Positions 1 to 7,705 are shown, counted from the stretch's first letter. The stretch is 19,191 nucleotides of DNA from JBHIBA01 sp046758845 (GCA_046758845.1 JBHIBA010000058.1:1-19191), one strand, 5' to 3'. Translations and numbers: made by a program. Notes: a model not told the origin generated them from the letters alone.

Positions 1-51
1 AACCATGAATGGATCATCGTAAACAAGATGCAACCAAACAAAATACAGCGG

Positions 52-96
52 CGGGGGGGCCCGGGGGGGCGGTTTTCAAAACGCGCCCCGGGGGTC
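52..96. repeat. G-rich palindromic stretch, possible G-quadruplex
   Basis: Two runs of seven G separated by CCC are followed by a short GTTTT-C-AAAAC inverted repeat and then by CCCCGGGGG, so the top strand can fold back on itself. The two G7 runs alone could also supply four G3 tracts for a quadruplex. The stretch ends about 12 bases upstream of the -35 box proposed for the amidohydrolase gene. It could be an upstream terminator or a structural element; there is no clean T-run. Function is inferred only. Confidence 0.35.
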
Positions 97-107
97 AACT
101 TCATGGC

Positions 108-136
108 TTGAGTTCGGCGTTCGCTCCTCTTAAAAT
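108..136 (+). promoter_or_regulatory. Probable sigma70-type promoter of the amidohydrolase gene
   Basis: TTGAGT at 108-113 and TAAAAT at 131-136 are separated by exactly 17 bases. They match the -35 and -10 consensus at 4/6 and 5/6. Transcription would start near 143, giving a leader of about 40 bases before the ATG at 184, with GAGGAG at 172-177 as ribosome binding site. Confidence 0.5.
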
Positions 137-183
137 TCCAACGATCGGGAAATTCAGAATTGCTGATCGCCGAGGAGAAGACC

Positions 184-825
184 ATGACCCCGAAGGGCGG
201 GTACGATGAGGCTCAGGAAATCTACGACAAGGCCCGGATTACCGGCAAAGTAGGCTTTGGCCGCAAGTCGGCCGTCGTCGTCGTGGACCTCAGCTATGGT
301 TTCACGGATTCGGGTTGCACACTGGGGGCCGACCTGGGCGACGTGGTGAAGGAGAACCGCCGTCTTCTGGATGCCGCCCGGGAGAAGGGCCTTCCTATAT
401 TTTTCACTACGGTCGCCTACCGGCAAGATATGAGCGATGCGGGCGTGTGGCGCGAGAAGTTTCCCTCGCTGGATACCCTCAAGGAAGGAAACCGGGACGT
501 GGAGATTGACGACCGTCTTGGACGGCGGCCCTCTGAGCCCCTCTTGGTCAAGAAGTATCCGTCGGCCTTTTTCGGGACCCCCCTCGCCAGCCACCTGATT
601 GCGCTGGGGGTGGACACGCTCATCGTCACCGGGGCGACCACCAGCGGATGCGTGCGGGCCACGGTGGTGGATTCGCTCCAGTACGGGTTTCGGACCATCG
701 TGCCGGAGGAGTGCGTGGGGGATCGGGCCGAGGCGCCTCACCGCGCCAATCTCTTTGACATGGGGAGCAAGTACGCGGACGTCATGCCGGTGGAGGAAGT
801 CCTGGCGAAAGTTCGGAAGATGTAG
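184..825 (+). CDS. Isochorismatase-family cysteine hydrolase (N-carbamoylsarcosine amidase-like)
   Basis: A 213-residue cytoplasmic protein of the isochorismatase/cysteine hydrolase superfamily, whose members hydrolyse C-N bonds of carbamoyl or amide substrates or the isochorismate vinyl ether. The catalytic triad is visible: Asp35 in VVVVDLSYGFTD, Lys124 in VKKYPSAFFGT, and Cys156 in ATTSGCVRAT. The TSGC context and the long N-terminal segment before the first strand resemble N-carbamoylsarcosine amidohydrolase more than true isochorismatase. The start is the ATG at 184, preceded by GAGGAG six bases upstream; a TTG at 160 is in frame but has no good ribosome site. The gene stands alone on the + strand, so its neighbours do not reveal the substrate. 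The family call is firm; the substrate is unknown. Confidence 0.88.
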   Translation: MTPKGGYDEAQEIYDKARITGKVGFGRKSAVVVVDLSYGFTDSGCTLGADLGDVVKENRRLLDAAREKGLPIFFTTVAYRQDMSDAGVWREKFPSLDTLKEGNRDVEIDDRLGRRPSEPLLVKKYPSAFFGTPLASHLIALGVDTLIVTGATTSGCVRATVVDSLQYGFRTIVPEECVGDRAEAPHRANLFDMGSKYADVMPVEEVLAKVRKM

Positions 826-862
826 GGGGGGCACCGCTTTCCCCGGATGGCTCTCTTTAGCG

Positions 863-953
863 GTGTAGTTGTAGCCCGGAGGTTTTAGCCTCCGCCCTGA
901 AAAGACGCCAGCCAGTTCGCTCACAGGCGGGGGCTAAAGCCCCCGCGCTACAC
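863..953. repeat. Palindromic intergenic element (MITE/REP-like), two hairpins inside terminal inverted repeats
   Basis: The element starts with GTGTAG (863-868) and ends with CTACAC (948-953), a perfect 6-bp terminal inverted repeat. Inside are two hairpins: CGGAGG/CCTCCG (877-882, 889-894) and a perfect GCGGGGGC/GCCCCCGC stem (927-934, 939-946) around TAAA. This 'GCGGGGGCTAAAGCCCCCGC' style is typical of dispersed extragenic palindromes in many environmental genomes. No second copy is seen in this window. It lies between the amidohydrolase stop and the next small gene and could act as a terminator or an RNA-stabilising element. Confidence 0.7.
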
Positions 954-962
954 CTCTACCTT

Positions 963-1202
963 ATGAGTCACAGAGATTGCAGGTTTCGCCATAGGCACCC
1001 TCCAGAGCCAGTGGTAGCAGCGACTCATAACCCGACGCTGCCGCATGGGCCGAGACCGTACCATTGTCCTGAGTGCTCGCAGGCGAATAAGAAGGACAGA
1101 GTTCCTCATTACTGGGAGGAATATCCCGACCTCGACAGCGCTGTGCAGGCGGGACATCCTAAGGCGTGCAAATTTTGCTTTCCCAAAAAATCGAAATTAT
1201 AA
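963..1202 (+). CDS. Small four-cysteine zinc-binding protein
   Basis: A 79-residue reading frame with CPEC at residues 35-38 and CKFC at 69-72, preceded by His34. The spacing, together with the DLDSAVQAGHPKACKFCFP tail, resembles the small metal-binding fold found in the Ada N-terminus and in stand-alone zinc-ribbon proteins, where a line such as 'AxxAGxxPCxxC' ends the domain. The first 30 residues look like low-complexity linker. There is no convincing ribosome site before the ATG at 963; a GTG at 1011 is an in-frame alternative that keeps the whole domain. The gene converges on the AttH-like gene, with only 12 bases between the stops. Function is unknown; the Cys pattern is the main argument that it is real. 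Confidence 0.5.
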   Translation: MSHRDCRFRHRHPPEPVVAATHNPTLPHGPRPYHCPECSQANKKDRVPHYWEEYPDLDSAVQAGHPKACKFCFPKKSKL

Positions 1203-1214
1203 TCCCCCCAGTTC

Positions 1215-2450
1215 TTAAATCTTCTTCCGGAACGGGCCGGCGTAGCCGGTCATCTCGACGAAGCCGACTCCCCTGACAGTTTCCCCGTCCACTTTGCCGC
1301 GAATTCGCACGCTTCCCTCCCAGTACGTGACCTTCGTGCTCTTGGCCGTGTCCATCTCCTGTTCGGGAAAAACGGGCTCGACCCGGAGCGTCGCCCGGCG
1401 AGAGGGGATTCGCACGCGCCACCGGATGGGATAGGTCGCGCCGGATTTCCGGCTCTTCCAGGTGTCCAGGACTTCCACCCGAAAGGATTTGCGGTCCAGG
1501 TGGACGCCCTTTCCGTCCCGATCGATCCACGTCCCGCTGGAGTAAGGGTCCGCCGTTCCGTCTTTCCTGCGCATGAGGTAAAGCATCACCTCCGAGCCGT
1601 TCTCCAGTTGAAAGCTGAACCAGTCCCACCCGACCTGGTCTTTTTCCAGTTGGCTCGAACCGAACTCGTGGTCCATCCAGGCCGTGCCGGTGACGGCGAG
1701 CTCCCGGGTCTTCCGTCCTTCTATGACCCGGAGATTTCCCCGAACGTCCATTCTCGTCAGGGAGTAGTAATGCGAAGCCTGGGTACTGCCAGCGCCCTTT
1801 CGGCTCGTCCCGTCCAGGCCGTGGATCACGGGGGGTTTTTGGGGCCGGACGGTCAAGTCGATGGCATATTTCGCGCCTTCGGCATTCAGCCGGTGGGGGG
1901 AGCCCTTTTCGGCGCCTACGGCCTCCGCCCGCCAGTCCCCCAGCCACACCCGGTATCGCTCCGTATCGGCCCCGGCCGCGCCCAGAGACCCCCGGCTCAT
2001 TCGCTCATCAAAGTGAAAAACCTTCCGGCCGTGATCCGAGACGGCGAAGTGGGCGAAGTAAAGGTCCCGCACGGCCCAACGGGATTTCGGCGAGGACGCC
2101 CCTGCGCCCCCCCGTTTCGCAGGGGGCCTTAGGCCGCTCCGAAAGAACGTCAGTTGAAACCCGAACCGTTCTCCCGTGTTTGCTTTCAGGTGCCCCGAGT
2201 AATACCACCATTCGGTCTTGAGGCCGGGATGGGCGGCATGGTCGCGCGGAAACCGATACTGATAGCCCGGTCGCGCCGTGAGAAACCCGCCCGCCGGGGT
2301 CTGCTGAGAAAGGCCGGGGGGGCTGCTCATCCCCAGGAGTGCCACCGCCACAAGCGCCGCTGCCACGAGTGCCACCGCCACAAGCGCCACCGGTGCGCGC
2401 GCTGCCGCTGCCAGCCCGCTTCGGAACCCCTTTTGCCGTTTCTTACTCAA
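1215..2450 (-). CDS. AttH/CrtC-like secreted lipocalin-type protein
   Basis: A 411-residue exported protein of the AttH / carotenoid 1,2-hydratase-like family (two lipocalin-like domains). Family hallmarks seen are TEWWYYSGHL at residues 79-88, AWMDHEFGSSQ at 257-267, GWDWFSFQLENG at 274-285, and a C-terminal YWEGSVRI...GVGFVEMTGY. Residues 1-45 form a signal peptide or membrane anchor whose hydrophobic core is a VALVA repeat. The start is a TTG overlapping the permease stop (TTGAGTAA), with GGGGGAGG upstream. It is the third gene of an ABC operon, as in the Agrobacterium att cluster, where the AttH protein accompanies the ATPase and permeases. A periplasmic or outer-membrane lipid- or hydrophobic-ligand role is likely. 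True hydratase activity is not shown. Transcription runs into the 3' side of the zinc-protein gene with no clear terminator. Confidence 0.85.
   Translation of the reverse strand: MSKKRQKGFRSGLAAAARAPVALVAVALVAAALVAVALLGMSSPPGLSQQTPAGGFLTARPGYQYRFPRDHAAHPGLKTEWWYYSGHLKANTGERFGFQLTFFRSGLRPPAKRGGAGASSPKSRWAVRDLYFAHFAVSDHGRKVFHFDERMSRGSLGAAGADTERYRVWLGDWRAEAVGAEKGSPHRLNAEGAKYAIDLTVRPQKPPVIHGLDGTSRKGAGSTQASHYYSLTRMDVRGNLRVIEGRKTRELAVTGTAWMDHEFGSSQLEKDQVGWDWFSFQLENGSEVMLYLMRRKDGTADPYSSGTWIDRDGKGVHLDRKSFRVEVLDTWKSRKSGATYPIRWRVRIPSRRATLRVEPVFPEQEMDTAKSTKVTYWEGSVRIRGKVDGETVRGVGFVEMTGYAGPFRKKI
2337..2388 (-). repeat. Short tandem repeat inside the AttH-like signal peptide
   Basis: Two identical 22-base copies (2337-2358 and 2367-2388) sit 30 bases apart. 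They encode the repeated Val/Ala/Leu core of the signal peptide. In-frame gain or loss of 15- or 30-base units would change the length of the hydrophobic core without breaking the gene. Confidence 0.7.
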
Positions 2451-5121
2451 ACCGGATGGCCTCCCCCACCTCCAAGTTGGCTGCGACCCGCGCGGGCCAG
2501 ATGGCGGCCGCCACGGCTGCGACCAGCGTCAGGGCGAAATAAGCGGCCACCATGAGAGGCGGCCAGTGGGGCTCGATGGTCCAGCCGAAGGATTGCTTGT
2601 TGATCACGTAAATCAGGATCAGGGCCAGAAGCCCCCCCGCCAGAAACCCCAGGACGTTGGCCAAAACGCCTATCGCCGCCGCTTCGCCGATCACCCACCG
2701 GAAGATTTGCCCGCGGCCGAACCCGATGGCCCGGAGAAGGCCGATTTCCCTGGTTCTCTCCAGGACGCCGGTCAAAAGGGCCTTGAGCACCCCCAGGACG
2801 GCTACCACCAGAGCGATGCCTTCCAGGGCGTACGTGATGGCGAAGGTCTGGTCGAACACCCGGAGGATGTGGCGGCGGAGCCGGCGGTTCTCGAAGACGG
2901 CCGCTCCGCTTCCTGAACCCAAAAGGGGAGCCAGGGCTTCTTTCACCCGCCCCGGTTCCGCCCCCGGCCTCAGATAGACGGCCAGCGTGCTCACGCGATC
3001 GTCTTTCCAGAGGCGGCTGTAGAGCGCTCTGTCCAGGATGACCAGCCCCCCTTCCGTCGAGTAATCGTAAAAGACGCCCGCGATGCGGAAGCTGTGGGGA
3101 CCGGCGGCTGTCTGCAGGGTGAAGGAATCTCCTCGCCCGAGCCCGAAGCGGTTGGAAAAGACCTCGGAGACCAGAACCTCTTCCTGGGTGATGACCCGGT
3201 TCAGGATGACTCGGCGGTTACCCGAAAGGAAGGTCAGTCCGCCGTGGTCCCTGACTACGCGCAGGTCTCCTGCTGCCAGCAAGACGCGCCAGTCGCCGAA
3301 GGTGATCTTCCTGGAGCGGAACGCATCCACCGCCAGCACCCCCTCGGCCTGGGCCGTCTTTTTCGGGACGTCGCGGGGGAGAACGGCCGCGCGGTTCCCG
3401 ATGAAACGGACGATCGGGCTGACAAAGAGGTCGGCTCGCAGGCTTTTGCCGATCCAGGCCTCCATGGTCGCTCTGAAGCTTGCCACCATGATGGATACGC
3501 TGACCAGCATGGCGATGGCGACCGCAAGCGAGGCGACGGCCACGCTGTTTTTCCCGGACGAGCGGGTCAGGTCCACCAAGAAGGTTTCCGCCCTTGGGGT
3601 CCGGAACCTGAGACGACGATATCCAGCCGAAAAGAGGCGGATGCCTAAAGGGGCCAGAAGGGAGGTCCCCAATACAAGGAAGAGGGCGGCCAGGTACCCG
3701 AAGACCGGGGCCTCGTTGATAGGGGGCATTCGGATGAAGGCGGCGGAGGCGCCCAAGAGCAGTAGTCCCGATGCGGTCGTGAGTCCGGTCCTCGTATGTT
3801 TTGCCACCGTGACGTCGCCCCTTGAGATGGACTCCCGCACGCTCATCTGGGCCGCCGCCACCGCAGGGATCAGGGACGAGAGCAGCGCGCTGGCCGTGCC
3901 GACTCCGAGGCCCAGGAGGATCTCCGCTTGCGTCAGGCTCACCTCCGTCGCTCCCACCGGGACGTAAAGGTTGGACACGGTTTGGCTGACGGTTATCAAG
4001 GCGGTCCGCCCCAGCGCGGTTCCGAGGAGGATTCCGATGGCCGAGCCCACCACTCCCAGCGCCGCCGCCTCCGCCAAGACCAGCAGTGCGATGCGTCCGC
4101 TCGACACCCCCAAGGACCGAAGGACGCCCCACTCCTGACGGCGCCGGACCACGGTGATGCTCATCGTGTTGTAGATGATGAAGATGCCGACCAGCAGCGC
4201 GATGTAGCTCAGGACCGTCAGGTTGAGCTGGAAGGCGGCCAGCAGCCGCTCGGCCTGTCGGCTCCGGCGCTCGGGACGGGCAACGATTAATTCTCCGGGC
4301 AAGACCGACCGAATCCTCATCGCCAGGGCATCCAGGCCCGCGCCTTTTTCGGGAAGGACGTCTATCCGGTCCAACTGACCCACCCGGCCGAAGGCCTCCT
4401 GGGCTGCCGCAATGTCCATCAGCGCAACGCTTCCGTCCAGGGCGGAGGCCGGAGAAGCCCTCCCCCTGGCCGCGGAGCGGATCAGACCCCGAATCGCGAA
4501 GCGACGCGGCCCGGCCGGCCCCATCAGGGCGAGGGGGTCGCGTTCCTTGAGGCCATACCTGGCCGCGAACCGATCCGTAAGGAAGATCGTGTCCGGGGCC
4601 AGGAGGCGCTGGAGGATCCGCCCGATATCTTTGCTATCGCCCCGGTTCACCTTGCCTTCAGCCAAGAACTCGTAGTCCCGGAAAACCCGCTCCGAGAGAA
4701 TATCGATCCCCAAGACGAGAAGGGGGACGCCTTGGGGTTTGCCCGGGCCGGGACCGGGCGATGGGGGCTCCCGGAGGCCTTCCTCGGCCGTTTGCCGAGT
4801 GGGCGCGGAGGGACGCGGCCTGGCCGCAGCCAAGACTTGAAGGAAGGGGGTGGCCGACCGCACGCCGGGTAAGCCCCGAACTTTCGCAAATGCCCTCTCG
4901 TCGAAGGGCTCTCCTTGGGCCGTGACTTCGAGGGCCGCCCGACCGGCGACGGCGTCGAAGGTATTTCGGAACCCGGCGAGCGTCCCCTGATTCGCAAGGC
5001 GGATGGCCAGGAATACGCCGACCCCGATGGCGACGCCGGCCAGGGTCAGGATGGTCCGCGCGGGATGGCCCCTCATTGACCGGAGGCTCACTCTTCGCAG
5101 GAGAAAGAGGTCGGCAGTCAC
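2443..5121 (-). CDS. ABC transporter permease, fused two-half FtsX/MacB type
   Basis: An 892-residue inner-membrane permease with two FtsX-type halves in one chain. The first half has a membrane segment near residues 20-40, a large periplasmic MacB-like domain, and three helices between about 300 and 425 (for example LSYIALLVGIFIIYNTMSI). A central hydrophobic stretch links to a second half, with a helix near 525-550, another periplasmic domain, and a final three-helix FtsX bundle with the typical ERTREIGLLRAIGFGRGQI coupling region. The GTG start overlaps the ATPase stop by four bases (GTGA), so the two genes are translationally coupled. This architecture is known from Lol/Mac-type machines that extract lipoproteins or lipids from the inner membrane, not from importers. 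The cargo is unknown; the downstream AttH-like protein is the likely partner. Confidence 0.92.
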   Translation of the reverse strand: MTADLFLLRRVSLRSMRGHPARTILTLAGVAIGVGVFLAIRLANQGTLAGFRNTFDAVAGRAALEVTAQGEPFDERAFAKVRGLPGVRSATPFLQVLAAARPRPSAPTRQTAEEGLREPPSPGPGPGKPQGVPLLVLGIDILSERVFRDYEFLAEGKVNRGDSKDIGRILQRLLAPDTIFLTDRFAARYGLKERDPLALMGPAGPRRFAIRGLIRSAARGRASPASALDGSVALMDIAAAQEAFGRVGQLDRIDVLPEKGAGLDALAMRIRSVLPGELIVARPERRSRQAERLLAAFQLNLTVLSYIALLVGIFIIYNTMSITVVRRRQEWGVLRSLGVSSGRIALLVLAEAAALGVVGSAIGILLGTALGRTALITVSQTVSNLYVPVGATEVSLTQAEILLGLGVGTASALLSSLIPAVAAAQMSVRESISRGDVTVAKHTRTGLTTASGLLLLGASAAFIRMPPINEAPVFGYLAALFLVLGTSLLAPLGIRLFSAGYRRLRFRTPRAETFLVDLTRSSGKNSVAVASLAVAIAMLVSVSIMVASFRATMEAWIGKSLRADLFVSPIVRFIGNRAAVLPRDVPKKTAQAEGVLAVDAFRSRKITFGDWRVLLAAGDLRVVRDHGGLTFLSGNRRVILNRVITQEEVLVSEVFSNRFGLGRGDSFTLQTAAGPHSFRIAGVFYDYSTEGGLVILDRALYSRLWKDDRVSTLAVYLRPGAEPGRVKEALAPLLGSGSGAAVFENRRLRRHILRVFDQTFAITYALEGIALVVAVLGVLKALLTGVLERTREIGLLRAIGFGRGQIFRWVIGEAAAIGVLANVLGFLAGGLLALILIYVINKQSFGWTIEPHWPPLMVAAYFALTLVAAVAAAIWPARVAANLEVGEAIRFE

Positions 5122-5870
5122 GTCCTCTCCATCCCCCCGTCGGATGGAGCCCCGAGCGTCCGGGGGTCCTGGAGCGCCCCGTCGCGCATCGCGACGATGC
5201 GGTCACCCTGGGCCGCTATCTCTTGGCTGTGTGTGGCGAGAAGGATGGTGAGCTCTTCCTGTCGGGCCAGGGAGCGGAGGTGCCCGATCAGCTCTTCCCC
5301 CATGGCGGAGTCCAGGTTCCCCGTGGGCTCGTCGGCCAACAGAACCCGGGGGCGGTGGACCACGGCGCGCGCCAGGGCGACGCGCTGGAGTTCTCCCCCC
5401 GAGAGCTCAGAGGGGAGGTGGTCCGCCCGATTGGCAAGACCCACCCGGTCCAGCATTTCCATGACTTGCTCGGAGGCCTCCCGCAGGGCGAGCCCCCGGA
5501 GGAGGAGGGGGAGGGTGACGTTTTCCGCCGCCGTCAGGGTAGGCAAGAGGTGGAAGAATTGGTACACCACACCGACGCATTCCCGGCGATACCGGGTGAG
5601 GTCCCGCTCCGAGAGGGCGGAAACGCAAAGCCCGGCCACGAAGACCTGCCCCGCCGAAGGGCGGTCGATCCCCGCCACCAGGTTCAGCAGGGTGCTCTTG
5701 CCGCATCCGCTCGGCCCCATCAGGGTCACGAACTCCCCGGGCGCGACGGAAAAGGTGATATTTCGCAGGACGGTCAGCCCCGCCGAGTCGCGAAGGATGC
5801 CGCCGGTCCGGGCCCGGTCGTAAACCTTCGTGACCCGGTCCAGGACAATCATGTCGAAAGGGGTCTGCAC
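5118..5870 (-). CDS. ABC transporter ATP-binding protein, MacB/LolD type
   Basis: A 250-residue ATPase with all nucleotide-binding motifs: Walker A GPSGCGKST at residues 52-60, Q-loop Gln104, signature LSGGELQRVALARA from 156, Walker B VLLADEP ending at Glu181, D-loop GNLDS, and switch His214. The sequence belongs to the LolD/MacB/FtsE branch, which energises FtsX-type permeases without moving substrate through the membrane domain itself. The start is a GTG at 5870 with GGAGAAGG eight bases upstream; an in-frame ATG at 5852 lacks a ribosome site. It is the first gene of the three-gene ABC/AttH operon. The upstream gap of about 100 bases to the LOG gene has no clear promoter, so read-through is possible. 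Confidence 0.93.
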   Translation of the reverse strand: MQTPFDMIVLDRVTKVYDRARTGGILRDSAGLTVLRNITFSVAPGEFVTLMGPSGCGKSTLLNLVAGIDRPSAGQVFVAGLCVSALSERDLTRYRRECVGVVYQFFHLLPTLTAAENVTLPLLLRGLALREASEQVMEMLDRVGLANRADHLPSELSGGELQRVALARAVVHRPRVLLADEPTGNLDSAMGEELIGHLRSLARQEELTILLATHSQEIAAQGDRIVAMRDGALQDPRTLGAPSDGGMERT

Positions 5871-5976
5871 CGAATCCTTCTCCCGGCGTTAAGCGGCCCA
5901 TCGCCAGCGCATGAATCCCGCGTTGAGATGTGAAGCTTCGCTTGGGAAAAGATGCCCGTCCCGGCCGGGGTCCGCC

Positions 5977-7008
5977 CTACGGGTCGTTGATCCGGTTGAT
6001 AAGCAGACGCAGCCGGCCGTAATTGGCCCTGTCGAAATACAGCGCCAGTCGGTCCAGGTGGGAGATTTGAGACTCGTTGCTTTCTTCGGGGAGGGGGGGA
6101 GAGATCTCGATCCGGTCTCTGACCAGGATATCGGAAAATTCCTTGTTGAGCTCCGCCAGCCGTCCTTCCGGCAGAGGGCGCCCGAGACGGATGATCAGCC
6201 GGTCCCGGACGAACCGAAGGGAGTGATAGCGGAAGTAGAACCGGCAGATCTCCTCAACCGCCTCTTCCACGTCGTCCACGATGCGCAGCAGGCCCAGATC
6301 CTCCCGGCTGACCTTGCCCGCTTCCACCAGGTGAGTTTGCACGTACTCGTACCAGTCCCGCCAGTAGGTTCCCCCCGGAGTTTCGATGAAGACGATGGGC
6401 AAGGGCTCGCTCTTGCCCGTTTGCGTCAGCGTAAGAATCTCGAAGCCCTCGTCCTGGGTGCCGAACCCACCCGGGAACAGGGCGACGGCGTCGGTCTCTT
6501 TCACGAACAGGAGCTTCCGGGTGAAAAAGTATTTCAGGTGGACGAGCTTGGGGTCTCCGTCCAAGAACCGGTTGGCCTTTTGCTCGAAGGGAAGAAGGAT
6601 GTTGACGCCGAAGCTTTTGTCCTTCCCCGCGCCTTCGTTGGCCGCCTCCATGATGCCGGGGCCGGCCCCGGTGATGACCATAAAGCCCTCTTGGGCCATC
6701 CGGGAGGTGAACCTTCGGGCCTGGTGGTATTCGGTGGAATGGGCCGGTGTCCTGGAGGACCCGAAGACGCTGACCTTCCGGTTCCGGCGATAGGGGGAGA
6801 AGACCCGGAACGCGTAACGCAGCTCTTTCAAAGCCGAGTTCAGGATCTTGAGGTCGCCGCGACTGGTTCCGTCCCGCGCCATCTTCAGGGCGGTCATCAT
6901 GATCTCGTGGATGAGTTCGGCGTCGGCAGAGCCGCCGTACTGTTCGACGAGGTTGTGGAGCGCTTCTTCGACGGCTGCTTGATTCAGCGCTTCGCGGGTT
7001 TCGGTCAT
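5977..7008 (-). CDS. LOG-family (TIGR00730-like) nucleotide-binding protein
   Basis: A 343-residue cytoplasmic protein of the LOG / 'lysine decarboxylase-like' Rossmann family. Key motifs are GSSR at residues 83-86, GAGPGIMEAANEGA at 114-127, an Arg-Lys pair at 164-165, and PGGFGTQDE at 179-187. Well-studied LOG enzymes are phosphoribohydrolases that release a base from a nucleoside 5'-monophosphate. This one carries about 75 extra N-terminal residues and over 100 extra C-terminal residues relative to the roughly 190-residue plant/bacterial LOG. It therefore belongs to the long bacterial subgroup, whose substrate is less certain. The ATG at 7008 has only a weak ribosome site. It follows greA by 46 bases in the same direction, so the two are probably one transcript. 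Confidence 0.87.
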   Translation of the reverse strand: MTETREALNQAAVEEALHNLVEQYGGSADAELIHEIMMTALKMARDGTSRGDLKILNSALKELRYAFRVFSPYRRNRKVSVFGSSRTPAHSTEYHQARRFTSRMAQEGFMVITGAGPGIMEAANEGAGKDKSFGVNILLPFEQKANRFLDGDPKLVHLKYFFTRKLLFVKETDAVALFPGGFGTQDEGFEILTLTQTGKSEPLPIVFIETPGGTYWRDWYEYVQTHLVEAGKVSREDLGLLRIVDDVEEAVEEICRFYFRYHSLRFVRDRLIIRLGRPLPEGRLAELNKEFSDILVRDRIEISPPLPEESNESQISHLDRLALYFDRANYGRLRLLINRINDP

Positions 7009-7054
7009 GAAAATCGCGTTCCGCCGGCCTGGGAGTTGTGTGGAGGGTTCAGGC

Positions 7055-7588
7055 TCAGGTCATGGGAGGTGGGGAGACGTCGGGACGGCCATCCGTCGGT
7101 GAGGAGTCCGGCGGGTTGATTTGCGCTTTCTCCACCGCCACGATTTCGAACTTCTTCAATCCCCTTGGAAGCTGAATCGAAACCTCATCCCCCTCTTCTT
7201 TGCCCAACAGGGCCCTGGCCAGGGGGGATTGGTGGGAGATCACGCCTTCGGCGGGTTTGGACTCCTCCTCCCCCAGGATGGTCCACTTGTTCTCTTCCTT
7301 TTTCCCGAGGTCGTACAGCGTGACGCAAGTTCCGATGCTCACCCGGCTCGGGTCAATGTCCAGGTCGTCGATGATCTGGGACTGGTTCAGCTTCTCCCGG
7401 AGCCGCTGCACCTCCAGCGTCAGGAGTTGCTGCTTTTCCCGCGCGGCGTCCAACTCGGAATTTTCCGCGAAATCTCCGTAGCTGGCCGCGTGCTTGATCT
7501 CATCGGCCATGTCAATCCGGACCCGCTTTTCCAACTGGTCGAGCCGTTGGCAGAGTTCCATCCAGCTTTTTCGTGTCACGTAAAACAT
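7055..7588 (-). CDS. greA: Transcription elongation factor GreA/GreB-family protein
   Basis: A 177-residue transcript-cleavage factor. An N-terminal coiled coil carries the tip motif GDFAENSEL (residues 38-46), with Asp39 and Glu42 matching the acidic residues that place Mg in the RNA polymerase active site. A FKBP-like C-terminal domain follows (residues about 85-155). An unusual Pro/Ser/Asp-rich tail of about 20 residues extends beyond the standard length of about 158. The start is the ATG at 7588, with AGAAGG nine bases upstream; an in-frame TTG at 7597 lies too close to that site. It rescues backtracked polymerase and is housekeeping. GreA versus GreB cannot be settled by eye, but length and tip favour GreA-like. 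It has its own promoter and a 5' stem-loop. Confidence 0.85.
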   Translation of the reverse strand: MFYVTRKSWMELCQRLDQLEKRVRIDMADEIKHAASYGDFAENSELDAAREKQQLLTLEVQRLREKLNQSQIIDDLDIDPSRVSIGTCVTLYDLGKKEENKWTILGEEESKPAEGVISHQSPLARALLGKEEGDEVSIQLPRGLKKFEIVAVEKAQINPPDSSPTDGRPDVSPPPMT

Positions 7589-7633
7589 CCCGAACAACCT
7601 TCTTCTGTCTTCATCGCAGACGGGGGATCAAGC

Positions 7634-7666
7634 GTTAGGCCGGGAAGTCTTCCACCAGAGCCTAAC
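7634..7666 (-). other. Stem-loop at the extreme 5' end of the greA transcript
   Basis: GTTAGGC (7634-7640) and GCCTAAC (7660-7666) form a perfect 7-bp inverted repeat, with a nested GGAAG/CTTCC inside. If the promoter at 7676-7705 is right, transcription starts near 7669 and the stem begins within the first few nucleotides. 5'-terminal stems of this kind can protect an mRNA from RppH/RNase E. It could instead be a terminator for + strand transcription, because a run of A/T follows at 7667-7673, but no + strand gene ends there. Confidence 0.35.
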
Positions 7667-7675
7667 AAAAAAACG

Positions 7676-7705
7676 TATATAGGCAAATCGGGCGTCCATT
7701 TCCAA
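7676..7705 (-). promoter_or_regulatory. Probable sigma70-type promoter of greA
   Basis: On the minus strand TTGGAA (complement of 7700-7705) and TATATA (complement of 7676-7681) are separated by 18 bases. They match the -35 and -10 consensus at 4/6 and 4-5/6. The region is AT-rich compared with its surroundings. The leader to the greA ATG would be about 80 bases. Confidence 0.45.

Noticed and set aside
1169..1179. GCAAATTTTGC palindrome as a bidirectional terminator between the zinc-protein gene and attH
   Set aside because: The stem is AT-rich, only about 5 bp long, and lies inside the coding end of the small gene.
5960..5969. CCCGGCCGGG palindrome as terminator of the LOG gene
   Set aside because: The palindrome is perfect but has no loop and the T-run is distant; evidence too thin to annotate.
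5911..7119. A 402-codon + strand frame opposite the LOG gene
   Set aside because: It is antisense to a gene with clear family motifs and has no recognisable domain or ribosome site.
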